Positions 1 to 5,629 of a stretch of DNA of 5,978 nt are shown one piece after another. Source of the DNA: JAYFRE01 sp034926235. GTDB taxonomy: Bacteria > Pseudomonadota > Alphaproteobacteria > Rhodospirillales > Magnetospirillaceae. The notes under the pieces were generated by a model that saw only the letters and a list, made by a program, of their open reading frames with translations, did not search any database and had not been told where the DNA came from. Where the stretch lies: the NCBI GenBank assembly GCA_034926235.1, contig JAYFRE010000093.1:1-5978 (forward strand). The letters run 5' to 3'. Made by a program: the position numbers and the translations under genes. Position 1 is the first letter of the stretch. Every line of letters begins with the position of its first letter.

Positions 1-432
1 ATTCAGGCCGTAGGACTGTCGGGATTCGAGAATGCCTGGCCGAAGCAGCTTTCGGGCGGAATGCGCCAGCGTGTCGCCATTGCCCGCGCTCTGGTCTACA
101 AACCCTCCATCCTGCTGCTGGACGAACCCTTCGGCGCATTGGACGCGCAGACGCGCGGTATGATGCAGGAATTGCTGCTTCAGGTCTGGACCCAGCACAA
201 GGTCACCGTGCTGTTCGTCACCCATGACGTGGACGAGGCGGTGTTCCTGTCGGACCGGGTGATCGTGCTGGCGTCGCGGCCGGGGCGGGTGAAGCGCGAC
301 ATCAGTATCGAACTGGACCGCCCGCGTCCGTTCGATCTGTCCACAGCCCCGGAATTCGCGGCCTATAAACGGACCATCCTGGCCGACATCCGCGAAGAGA
401 CCCTGCGGCTGATGGCGGACGGCGAACGCTGA
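1..432 (+). CDS. ABC transporter ATP-binding protein, nitrate/sulfonate/taurine type (5' end missing)
   Basis: This is the C-terminal 143 residues of an ABC ATPase; the reading frame is open from base 1, so the Walker A half lies outside the window. Visible in order are the signature LSGGMRQ (fragment residues 17-23), Walker B ILLLDEP (37-43), the D-loop region GALD (45-48) and the H-loop histidine in VTHD (H75). The following LSDRVIVLASRPGRV stretch is typical of the SsuB/TauB/NrtD subfamily, whose members energise inner-membrane uptake of sulfonates, taurine, nitrate or related anions together with a permease and a periplasmic binding protein. Those partners are not in the window and probably lie upstream. 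The ATG at 61 is internal, because the signature motif begins before it. The stop TGA is at 430-432, 9 bp from the convergent yeiH stop. The substrate cannot be assigned from the ATPase alone; the YeiH and CysL-like neighbours make a sulfur compound plausible. Confidence 0.93.
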   Translation: MQAVGLSGFENAWPKQLSGGMRQRVAIARALVYKPSILLLDEPFGALDAQTRGMMQELLLQVWTQHKVTVLFVTHDVDEAVFLSDRVIVLASRPGRVKRDISIELDRPRPFDLSTAPEFAAYKRTILADIREETLRLMADGER

Positions 433-441
433 TCTCCAGTT

Positions 442-1497
442 TTATCCGCGCATGCCGTGGATCAAGGCCAGGCTGACCGCGCCTAATGCGAACAGCGACA
501 GCAGCACCGTCGCCGTGACCCGGGGGCCGGCTTGGGCGACCGTGCGCACATCGACGCCCAGACCTAAGGCCGCCATCGACAGAACGGTCAAGACCGTTGC
601 ACCTTGCGCCATAGGGACGAGTAAGGGCTCGGGGATCAATCCCATGGAGCGGAGCGTCGCCAGCAGCAAAAATCCGATGATGAACCAAGGGACCAGCCGA
701 TGGATCGGGACGCTGGTTTTTCCAGTCCGGCTGTCTGCCGTGACCGAAAGAGCATCGGCTTCGTCACGCAGGCCGCTACCCACCAACGACAGGATCAGCA
801 CCACCGGCCCCAACATCAGCACACGCACCAGCTTGACCAGGGTTCCGACCTGAACCGACAACATGCTGACCGGAGCGGTGGCGGCCAGGACCTGGGGGAC
901 GGCGTAAACGGTCAATCCGGCCAGAACGCCATATTCGGCATTGCTGAGGCCGGCGATGCCAACCAACAGCGGCAAGGTCAGCACGACGACGACCCCGAGC
1001 ACGGCGGTGAAGGCGATCGAGGAGGCGATGTCGTCGCCATCGGCGCCGATTACCGGGGCTACGGCGGCAATGGCCGAATTGCCGCAGATCGAATTACCGC
1101 AGGCGACCAGAAGGGCAAGCCTGGGGCGGAGCCCTAAAAGTCTGCCGACGCCGAAGCTGAACAGGATGGCCAGGGCGACGACACCGACGATGCCGAACAG
1201 CAAAGCGGGGCCGGCTTCCATCACCGTGGCATAGGATATCGATGCCCCCAGCAGGACCACGGCGATTTCCAGCAACAGCTTGCCGCTGATCGCGATGCCA
1301 GGACGAAAAGCAGGAGCAGGCGTCCAGAGGGTCCGAACGAGGGTTCCAAGCAGAATGGCCAGTACCAGGGCTTCCAGCCAGGAACGACCGAACAAAGCCT
1401 TTTCGCCGATTTCAAGTCCGGCTGCGGCCAGAGAAACGGCTACACAGAGCGCAATGCCGGGAAGGGCGGCGGTCAGCTTCGGAAAAACTTTGATCAT
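442..1497 (-). CDS. yeiH: YeiH-family putative sulfate exporter (UPF0324 membrane protein)
   Basis: This is a 351-residue, very hydrophobic protein with about ten apparent membrane segments and no soluble domain, a usual length for the family. The strongest family mark is GNSICGNSAIAA at residues 134-145, continuing to PVIGAD, followed by VKLVRVLMLGP (221-231) and a C-terminal LGLGVDVRT (311-319). These belong to the Cons_hypoth698/YeiH family, usually annotated as putative sulfate exporters; the transported substrate is poorly proven. The ATG at 1497 is the only sensible start, as the next methionine is residue 93; no clear Shine-Dalgarno sequence precedes it. The gene is divergent from a CysL/YeiE-like LysR gene, the same arrangement as yeiH and yeiE in enterobacteria, so that regulator probably controls it. 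Inference: the pair responds to sulfite, sulfate or a related sulfur signal. Confidence 0.9.
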   Translation of the reverse strand: MIKVFPKLTAALPGIALCVAVSLAAAGLEIGEKALFGRSWLEALVLAILLGTLVRTLWTPAPAFRPGIAISGKLLLEIAVVLLGASISYATVMEAGPALLFGIVGVVALAILFSFGVGRLLGLRPRLALLVACGNSICGNSAIAAVAPVIGADGDDIASSIAFTAVLGVVVVLTLPLLVGIAGLSNAEYGVLAGLTVYAVPQVLAATAPVSMLSVQVGTLVKLVRVLMLGPVVLILSLVGSGLRDEADALSVTADSRTGKTSVPIHRLVPWFIIGFLLLATLRSMGLIPEPLLVPMAQGATVLTVLSMAALGLGVDVRTVAQAGPRVTATVLLSLFALGAVSLALIHGMRG

Positions 1498-1520
1498 AGG
1501 ATTAAGGACCGTTGAACGAT

Positions 1521-1541
1521 TGCGGCGCTCTGAATGCCGCA
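1521..1541. repeat. Inverted repeat TGCGGC-N9-GCCGCA in the yeiH leader
   Basis: The six-base arms at 1521-1526 and 1536-1541 are perfectly complementary around a 9-base loop. The repeat lies 24-44 bases upstream of the yeiH start, between that start and the AT-rich promoter block. It could be a hairpin in the yeiH 5' leader or part of a regulator site. It has no T-tract on either strand, so it does not look like a terminator. A chance origin is possible in GC-rich DNA. Confidence 0.35.
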
Positions 1542-1549
1542 GCCAGGAC

Positions 1550-1593
1550 CATAATTCAAATACATAAATATCATTTTAGTATAATCTATTGTT
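1550..1593. promoter_or_regulatory. AT-rich divergent promoter/operator block between yeiH and lysR
   Basis: About 45 bases are roughly 80% A+T in a window that is otherwise about 60% G+C. The block includes AAATACATAAATATCATTTT and ends at the lysR start codon. LysR regulators normally bind AT-rich T-N11-A sites in such gaps and control both themselves and the divergent gene. Several T...A pairs fit loosely, and I cannot single out one convincing dyad. The block also holds -10-like elements on both strands: TATAAT forward at 1580-1585 and TATACT reverse at 1578-1583. Confidence 0.55.
1580..1585 (+). promoter_or_regulatory. Consensus -10 element (TATAAT) for the CysL-like lysR gene
   Basis: A perfect TATAAT ends only 8 bases before the lysR ATG at 1594. 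Transcription normally begins about 6-8 bases after the -10, which would put the RNA start at or within a base or two of the ATG. No Shine-Dalgarno sequence lies in between, so the message would be leaderless. The -35 is weak; the best candidate is TTCAAA at 1555-1560, with a long 19-base spacer, which fits a regulated or activator-dependent promoter. Confidence 0.5.
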
Positions 1594-2493
1594 ATGAATT
1601 TGAATCTGCACCTGCTGCGTCTGTTCGTCGCGGTGATCGAGCATCGAAGCTTCTCCCGTGCCGCCGAGGCGCTGCATATCAGTCAACCCGCCGTATCGCG
1701 CGGGGTACGCGCGTTCGAGGAACAGGTGGGAAATCGTCTGCTGGATCGCGGTCCCGACGGAATTGCCCCGACCGAGGCCGGACGGATTTTGCTGCGTCAC
1801 GCGATGCCGCTTTTTGCCGCCGAACGGGCCGCGGCGGAGGATCTGGCCGCGTTACGGGGCTTGAGCGCCGGTAGCCTGCGCATCGGGGCCAGCACCACCA
1901 TCGCCACCTGGTATCTGCCGCGTTTGCTGGCGGCTTATCATCGTGCCCACCCGGATGTGAGTTTGCGGCTGAGCGCGGCCAATACCCAGGAGATCGCCGA
2001 TCGATTGGTGAGCCGCGATCTCGATCTGGCGCTGGTGGAAGGCCCGATCGCGCATCCATCGATCGCGGTGCGGCCTTGGAAACGGGATCATCTGGTCTGG
2101 GTGGCGGCGTCGGGGCATCCCCTGGCGCAGACGGGCGCGCTTCTGTCGCCCGATTGTCTGCAAGGGCAGGTGATCGTCGTTCGTGAACCGGGTTCAGGGA
2201 CCCGCGATGTCGGTTCGGCTGCCTTGCAGGAGCATGGCATCACGCCGCGCGCGATGATGGAGGTCGGCGATACCGCAGCGATCAAGCAGGTCGTCGTCGC
2301 CGGCATCGGCATCGCCCTTTTGTCCGAAGCGGCGGTCCGGCCTCAATTGGCCCTGGGCGAGTTGGCGATTCTGCCGATAAGGGATTTTTCGGTCACACGC
2401 TGGTTGAGCCGTCTCAGCCTGTCCGGCCGGCAACCCTCCGCCGCCGCCGCTATGTTCGAGGCGTTGCTCGATGCCGAACAGGACGGGGATTGA
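1594..2493 (+). CDS. LysR-family transcriptional regulator, CysL/YeiE-like
   Basis: This 299-residue protein has the usual LysR length and architecture. The N-terminal winged helix-turn-helix (about residues 4-63) reads LRLFVAVIEHRSFSRAAEAL, then HISQPAVSRGVRAFEEQVG and the LLDR...PTEAG wing. An effector-binding domain (about 90-295) follows. GASTTIATWYLP (98-109) and EPGSGTR (198-204) are characteristic of the CysL/YeiE/CbbR branch of the family, which includes regulators of sulfur assimilation and sulfite response. The gene is divergent from yeiH, matching the yeiE-yeiH arrangement, and probably regulates yeiH and itself. The ATG at 1594 is chosen because the HTH begins immediately after it; a TATAAT 8 bases upstream and the absence of an SD suggest leaderless translation. 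The stop is 12 bp from the convergent lysE-type gene. A CbbR-like role is less likely because no carbon fixation genes are nearby. Confidence 0.9.
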   Translation: MNLNLHLLRLFVAVIEHRSFSRAAEALHISQPAVSRGVRAFEEQVGNRLLDRGPDGIAPTEAGRILLRHAMPLFAAERAAAEDLAALRGLSAGSLRIGASTTIATWYLPRLLAAYHRAHPDVSLRLSAANTQEIADRLVSRDLDLALVEGPIAHPSIAVRPWKRDHLVWVAASGHPLAQTGALLSPDCLQGQVIVVREPGSGTRDVGSAALQEHGITPRAMMEVGDTAAIKQVVVAGIGIALLSEAAVRPQLALGELAILPIRDFSVTRWLSRLSLSGRQPSAAAAMFEALLDAEQDGD

Positions 2494-2505
2494 GAGGCGG
2501 ACGGT

Positions 2506-3138
2506 CTAGGCCGTATTCCGTGTCCTCAGCAAGGCCAGCCCGAAGCCGATAAAGATGCCGCCGGTGGCGTAATTGAACCAGCGCCGCATTGACGGACGGG
2601 CCAGATAGCGCGACAGCGATCTGCCGCCAAGGGCGTAGACGAAATACCAGCAGATCTCGATCACGGCGAAGGTGGCGATCAATAGGGCGAATTGCGGTGC
2701 TTTCGCCTGGGCGGGCTCGATGAATTGGGGGAAGAAAGCTGCGGCGAAAAGCAGCAATTTGGGATTGCTGATACCGATCGAAAATGCGGTCCGGAACACG
2801 GACCAGGCCGAAATCCGGGGCAGGATGGGGAGGCCTTCGAGATCGAGCGGGGCAATCTTGGTGCGCCAGGCTTTGACGCCTAAAAAGATCAGATAGGCGA
2901 CACCGGCATAACGCAGAATATCGAACGCTCCCGGCAAGGCGAGTAGAAGCGTCGTCAGTCCGGCCGCCGAGGCGATCAGGACCAGAACCACCGCGGAAAG
3001 ACAGCCCAGCATGGCGGCCAGACAACGGCGCAAACCAAGTTCGACGCTCCGCGCCAGGATATGAAGCATGTTCGGCCCAGGCGTTCCTGACAGCAGGAAC
3101 ACCGCGACGACGAAAAGCCACCATGTATGAAGCGTCAC
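2506..3138 (-). CDS. LysE/RhtB-family amino acid exporter (GTG start)
   Basis: This is a 210-residue inner-membrane protein of the LysE/RhtB translocator family, which exports amino acids such as lysine, homoserine, threonine or leucine, driven by the proton gradient. Diagnostic features are the N-terminal membrane segment carrying SGTPGPNML (residues 17-25), the LRYAGVAYLIFLGVKAWR segment (76-92), NPKLLLFAAAFFPQF (125-139) and the C-terminal GGIFIGFGLALL. I place the start at GTG 3138: it gives the normal family length and is preceded by AAGGGAG with a 10-base spacer. The frame stays open to an ATG at 3258, but that adds 40 polar residues with no family counterpart and overlaps the end of the SDR gene. 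The gene lies 97 bp downstream of the SDR on the same strand, so the two may be cotranscribed. The individual substrate cannot be predicted. Confidence 0.88.
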   Translation of the reverse strand: MTLHTWWLFVVAVFLLSGTPGPNMLHILARSVELGLRRCLAAMLGCLSAVVLVLIASAAGLTTLLLALPGAFDILRYAGVAYLIFLGVKAWRTKIAPLDLEGLPILPRISAWSVFRTAFSIGISNPKLLLFAAAFFPQFIEPAQAKAPQFALLIATFAVIEICWYFVYALGGRSLSRYLARPSMRRWFNYATGGIFIGFGLALLRTRNTA

Positions 3139-3148
3139 AGCCGAAGGA

Positions 3149-3155
3149 CTCCCTT
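3149..3155 (-). promoter_or_regulatory. Ribosome binding site deciding the GTG start of the LysE-type gene
   Basis: Read on the minus strand this is AAGGGAG, a purine-rich Shine-Dalgarno-like sequence with 10 bases between it and the GTG codon at 3138-3136. It supports GTG over the upstream in-frame ATG at 3258. The spacing is at the long end of normal. Confidence 0.5.
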
Positions 3156-3235
3156 GTCCGAGCCGCGCCCTCCGATATGGAAAGCGCGGTTCGAGCGGTT
3201 TTATGCGCCTTTCGGACAGGAGCGTCCAGCACCCG

Positions 3236-4009
3236 TCATTTGGTGGTGTATCCACCATTGACGAGGATGGTCTGTCCCGTCATCCACCAGCCTTCGGAAA
3301 CGAGGAAACGGATATAGGGAACGATATCCTCGATGTCGGTGAGGCCGGTTTTGGAGAATGCGGACAGCGCCGCCGCCGTCTTGTGATAGGCCTGCGCTTC
3401 GGGCGATTCCTGACCGTAGAAAAAAGGCGTGTCCATCGGTCCCGGTCCGATCGCCGTCACCGAAATTCCCCGATCCCCGAATTCCTTGGCCGCCGCACGG
3501 GTGAAATGCTCCACCGCAGCCTTGGTTCCGGCATAGCTCGCATAAAAGGGCGTGAACGCGCCCAGCAGCGAGGTGACCAGCGTGCAGATCCGGCCATTAT
3601 CGTTGACGTGCCTGCCGGCCTCTTTCAGGAAAAAGAACGCGCTCTTGGCGTTGACCGCGCTCATTTCATCATACTCGGCTTCCGAAATGTCCAGGATCGG
3701 TTTTTTCAGGACCTTGCCGACAGTGTTGATGGCGATATCCGGGCGGCCGAAAGCGGCGACGGAATCGGCGAATAATTTTTCGACCGCGCCGGCCGTGGTT
3801 AGATCACCCTGAAGGGCGACAGCCTTGCAGCCCGCCGCAATGACGGCGGCAACGGTGGCGTCGGCGTCGGCCTTGGTGGCGGCGCTGTTGTAATGGATGG
3901 TGATGGCCCTGGCGCCGTGGGCCGCGAGATTGCGGGCGATCAGCCCGCCAAGATTCTTGGCGCCTCCGGCGATGATGACGTTTTTGCCTTCGATGGAATG
4001 ATCGGTCAT
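3236..4009 (-). CDS. Short-chain dehydrogenase/reductase (SDR), NAD(P)-dependent oxidoreductase
   Basis: This is a classical SDR of 257 residues, the normal length for single-domain members, with a Rossmann fold. The catalytic tetrad is visible as N120 (SAVNAK), S147 (VTSLLG), Y159 and K163 (YAGTK). D69 in GDL contacts the adenine ring in the family, and INTVG (94-98) takes the place of the usual NNAG. The cofactor loop is AGGAKNLGG (14-22) instead of TGxxxGxG, so the middle glycine is asparagine (N19). H39-Y40-N41 follow strand 2, where an acidic residue would favour NAD, so NADP preference is plausible but unproven. The C-terminal GQTILVNGGY is the standard SDR ending. The ATG at 4009 has a strong AGGAAGAAGGA upstream. 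The gene is divergent from a LysR regulator that probably controls it. The substrate is unknown; FabG-like 3-oxoacyl reductase or sugar/alcohol dehydrogenase labels would be guesses. Confidence 0.92.
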   Translation of the reverse strand: MTDHSIEGKNVIIAGGAKNLGGLIARNLAAHGARAITIHYNSAATKADADATVAAVIAAGCKAVALQGDLTTAGAVEKLFADSVAAFGRPDIAINTVGKVLKKPILDISEAEYDEMSAVNAKSAFFFLKEAGRHVNDNGRICTLVTSLLGAFTPFYASYAGTKAAVEHFTRAAAKEFGDRGISVTAIGPGPMDTPFFYGQESPEAQAYHKTAAALSAFSKTGLTDIEDIVPYIRFLVSEGWWMTGQTILVNGGYTTK

Positions 4010-4016
4010 GGCGTGG

Positions 4017-4027
4017 TCCTTCTTCCT
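4017..4027 (-). promoter_or_regulatory. Strong ribosome binding site of the SDR gene
   Basis: The minus strand reads AGGAAGAAGGA, with AAGGA 7 bases before the ATG at 4009. This fixes the SDR start and suggests efficient translation, in contrast to the divergent regulator, which has no clear Shine-Dalgarno sequence. Confidence 0.7.
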
Positions 4028-4074
4028 GATCCGGCGGTCTGGATGCGACCGGCTTCAGAGGCAAGAATGGTGTC

Positions 4075-4086
4075 TGATATTTATCA
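4075..4086. promoter_or_regulatory. Candidate LysR operator, dyad TGATA-TT-TATCA
   Basis: This is a perfect 5-base inverted repeat around a 2-base centre, in the 125-bp gap between the divergent SDR and LysR genes. A second dyad with the same half-sites lies 26 bp away, centre to centre (4103-4110). LysR proteins generally bind two sites in such gaps. That this one is the operator is an inference from symmetry, repetition and position. Confidence 0.5.
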
Positions 4087-4102
4087 ATAAAGTAGGGAAT
4101 CC

Positions 4103-4110
4103 TGATATCA
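4103..4110. promoter_or_regulatory. Candidate second LysR operator half, palindrome TGATATCA
   Basis: A perfect 8-base palindrome shares the TGATA/TATCA half-sites of the dyad at 4075-4086. It ends 24 bases before the lysR start and overlaps a -10-like TATCAT (4106-4111, forward strand). That position would suit negative autoregulation of the regulator gene. Confidence 0.45.
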
Positions 4111-4134
4111 TTAGTCTGAAAATGCGAACAATCG

Positions 4135-5049
4135 ATGAGCGCCGGGATGGACCGTATCGACCTTTTCCGGGTTTTCGTGCGTGTGGCCGAATGTTCCAGC
4201 TTTACCCACGCGGCCGATCGGCTGGGCATGCCGCGTTCATCGGTTTCGGCGGCGATGGCGGGGTTGGAAAACCGTATCGGCGCGCGGCTCTTGAACCGAA
4301 CCACGCGCAAGGTATCGCTGACCCCGGACGGCGCGGCTTTTTACGAGCGTTGCCTGCGGGTGATCGCCGATGTCGAGGAAACCGAAAGCCTGTTCCGCCA
4401 CGGCAGCGCGACCCCTTCGGGACGGCTGCGGATCGACATGCCGGGACGGATCGGCCGTCTGATCGTCGCACCGGCCTTGCCGGATTTCCTCGACGCCTTT
4501 CCAGGAATTGCGGTCGATCTCGGCCTGACCGACCGCGCCGTAGATTTGATCGAGGATGGTGTGGATTGCGCACTGCGTGTCGGCCCTTTGCGCGATTCAG
4601 GGCTCATTGCCCGTTCTTTTGGCATCTTTACCCTGATCAATGTCGCCAGTCCGGCCTATCTTGAACGGCATGGAACGCCGCGAACGCCGGACGATCTCGA
4701 CCGTCATCTGGCGGTTCAGTACGAATCGCCATCGACGGGCCGCGTCGCTGCCTGGGAATGGGTCGAGGACGGCATCACGCATAGCCGGGCGATGCAGGGC
4801 CGTGTCGCGGTCAACAGCGCTGAAGCCTATATTGCCTGTTGTCTCGCCGGGCTCGGTCTGATTCAGATTCCGGCCTATGACGTGCGCTCCCATCTGGATA
4901 GGGGAGAGCTGGTTGAAATCATGTCGGACTACCGGGCGCAAGCATTGCCGGTGACGTTGCTTTATCCGCACCGGCGGCATTTGTCCCGTCGCGTTCAGCT
5001 TTTCGCCGACTGGCTGGAACGCCTGCTCAAGGACAAGGTTTTCCGTTGA
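4135..5049 (+). CDS. LysR-family transcriptional regulator, divergent from the SDR
   Basis: This is a 304-residue LysR protein. The N-terminal DNA-binding domain begins MDRIDLFRVFVRVAE (residues 5-19), with the helix-turn-helix SFTHAADRLGMPRSSVSAAM (about 22-41) and the wing LLNRTTRKVSLTPDG (52-66). The effector domain (about 95-300) contains DGVDCALRVG (141-150) and DSGLIAR (154-160), typical of the large branch of LysR regulators found next to oxidoreductase genes. This branch differs from that of the regulator at 1594. The start could be ATG 4135 or ATG 4147; the second gives the common MDRIDLF N-terminus. Neither has a convincing Shine-Dalgarno sequence, so the choice is open. The gene is divergent from the SDR, with two TGATA/TATCA dyads between, so the SDR is the likely target. 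The effector is unknown. The stop is 21 bp from the convergent lrp stop. Confidence 0.9.
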   Translation: MSAGMDRIDLFRVFVRVAECSSFTHAADRLGMPRSSVSAAMAGLENRIGARLLNRTTRKVSLTPDGAAFYERCLRVIADVEETESLFRHGSATPSGRLRIDMPGRIGRLIVAPALPDFLDAFPGIAVDLGLTDRAVDLIEDGVDCALRVGPLRDSGLIARSFGIFTLINVASPAYLERHGTPRTPDDLDRHLAVQYESPSTGRVAAWEWVEDGITHSRAMQGRVAVNSAEAYIACCLAGLGLIQIPAYDVRSHLDRGELVEIMSDYRAQALPVTLLYPHRRHLSRRVQLFADWLERLLKDKVFR

Positions 5050-5070
5050 CCGAGGGTGCAGGGCGGCATT

Positions 5071-5529
5071 TCAAGCCGGAGGCAGGGGGGAGGCGCGTTT
5101 GGCGTGGCGCATCACCACCAATGTCTTGAAATTGCGGACATGCCCGTCGGCATGAAGAATACGCCGGGTAAAATCGTCATAGGCGGCCATGTTTTGTGCA
5201 GCGACATGCAAGACTAGATCGTGATCGCCGGTGACATACCAGACATCCATGACCTCGGGCGCTGCTTTCAGCGCCGTGACCAGCTCATCGACGACCCAGC
5301 CCCGGTCATGTTCCAGCGTTACCAGCACGATCATCGTGATCGGCCAGCCCATCCGGTCTGGCGGCACCAGCGCCACTTCGCGTTCTATCGCGCCTGTGGC
5401 GCGCAAGGCGCGCACGCGGCGATAGCAGGCCGGGGCGGACAGCCCGACTCTTTCGGCCAGTTCGGGCATAGGCAGACGCGCATCCTGCTGGAGCGCGGTC
5501 AGAATGCGCAGATCGAAGGAATCGGGCAA
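5071..5529 (-). CDS. Lrp/AsnC-family transcriptional regulator (TTG start)
   Basis: This 152-residue protein has the normal Lrp/AsnC length. The N-terminal helix-turn-helix begins DLRILTALQQDARLPMPELAERVG and continues SAPACYRRVRALRATGAI (about residues 6-48). The C-terminal RAM domain (about 64-142) carries YVTGDHDLVLHV (98-109), matching the glycine/aspartate effector-binding turn of the family. Such proteins form octamers or other multimers, sense amino acids and control amino acid metabolism or transport. The start is TTG at 5529: GAGGAG lies 7 bases upstream, and translation from here begins just before the conserved D-x-R-I-L helix; no in-frame ATG fits. The gene is divergent from an RhtA-like exporter, a common pairing in which Lrp-type regulators induce efflux when the amino acid accumulates. 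A 15-bp dyad directly before the ribosome binding site suggests autoregulation. Confidence 0.92.
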   Translation of the reverse strand: MPDSFDLRILTALQQDARLPMPELAERVGLSAPACYRRVRALRATGAIEREVALVPPDRMGWPITMIVLVTLEHDRGWVVDELVTALKAAPEVMDVWYVTGDHDLVLHVAAQNMAAYDDFTRRILHADGHVRNFKTLVVMRHAKRASPLPPA

Positions 5530-5536
5530 AAGGCGG

Positions 5537-5542
5537 CTCCTC
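5537..5542 (-). promoter_or_regulatory. Ribosome binding site that fixes the TTG start of lrp
   Basis: The minus strand reads GAGGAG with a 7-base spacer to TTG at 5529. This near-ideal Shine-Dalgarno sequence is the main reason to accept the rare start codon. Confidence 0.7.
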
Positions 5543-5556
5543 GATAAAAATTATCG
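5542..5556. promoter_or_regulatory. Candidate Lrp-type operator, dyad CGATAA-AAA-TTATCG
   Basis: A perfect 6-base inverted repeat flanks a 3-base A centre, 15 bp in all, with an AT-rich middle. Lrp/AsnC regulators typically bind 13-15 bp degenerate palindromes with an AT-rich core, often beside their own gene. This one abuts the lrp ribosome binding site and lies in the divergent gap shared with the RhtA-like gene. The assignment is inferred from length, symmetry and position. As RNA it could also form a short hairpin next to the lrp ribosome binding site. Confidence 0.55.
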
Positions 5557-5595
5557 CCAACAGGCCATCTTCAACCGCATTTATCCCATGAAGTC

Positions 5596-5603
5596 GATAT
5601 ATC
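5596..5603. promoter_or_regulatory. Palindrome GATATATC, possible -10 or operator for the RhtA-like gene
   Basis: This perfect 8-base palindrome lies about 50 bp, or five helical turns, from the centre of the 5542-5556 dyad. It contains the -10-like TATATC at 5598-5603, about 26 bases before the ATG at 5630. No good -35 is visible. If the RhtA-like protein really starts at 5588, this sequence is inside the gene. Confidence 0.3.
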
Positions 5604-5629
5604 TCGCAAACAGCGTCGCGGGATTCATC

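Noticed and set aside
2501..2514. Near-palindrome ACGGTCTAGGCCGT at the convergent lysR/lysE-type stops, possible bidirectional terminator
   Set aside because: The stem is only about 4-5 bp and there is no T-tract on either strand, so a rho-independent terminator is not supported.
3155..3218. Inverted repeat TGTCCGA / TCGGACA flanking the SDR-exporter gap
   Set aside because: The arms are seven bases separated by 50 bases with no supporting context, so chance is likely in GC-rich DNA.
2450..3232. Open frame of 260 codons on the minus strand overlapping the LysE-type gene
   Set aside because: It is arginine-rich with no recognisable domain and lies out of frame over a clear LysE-family protein, so it is a GC-rich shadow frame.
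3203..3775. Open frame of 190 codons on the plus strand across the SDR gene
   Set aside because: It is antisense to a complete SDR with an intact catalytic tetrad, and its translation is low-complexity and rich in Arg/Asp/Gly.
4008..4664. Open frame of 218 codons on the plus strand overlapping the start of the second LysR
   Set aside because: It is out of frame with the LysR DNA-binding domain and its own translation matches no family.
5064..5078. CGGC-N7-GCCG repeat at the convergent lysR/lrp ends, considered as a terminator
   Set aside because: The four-base stem is too short, there is no following T-run, and it partly overlaps the lrp coding end.
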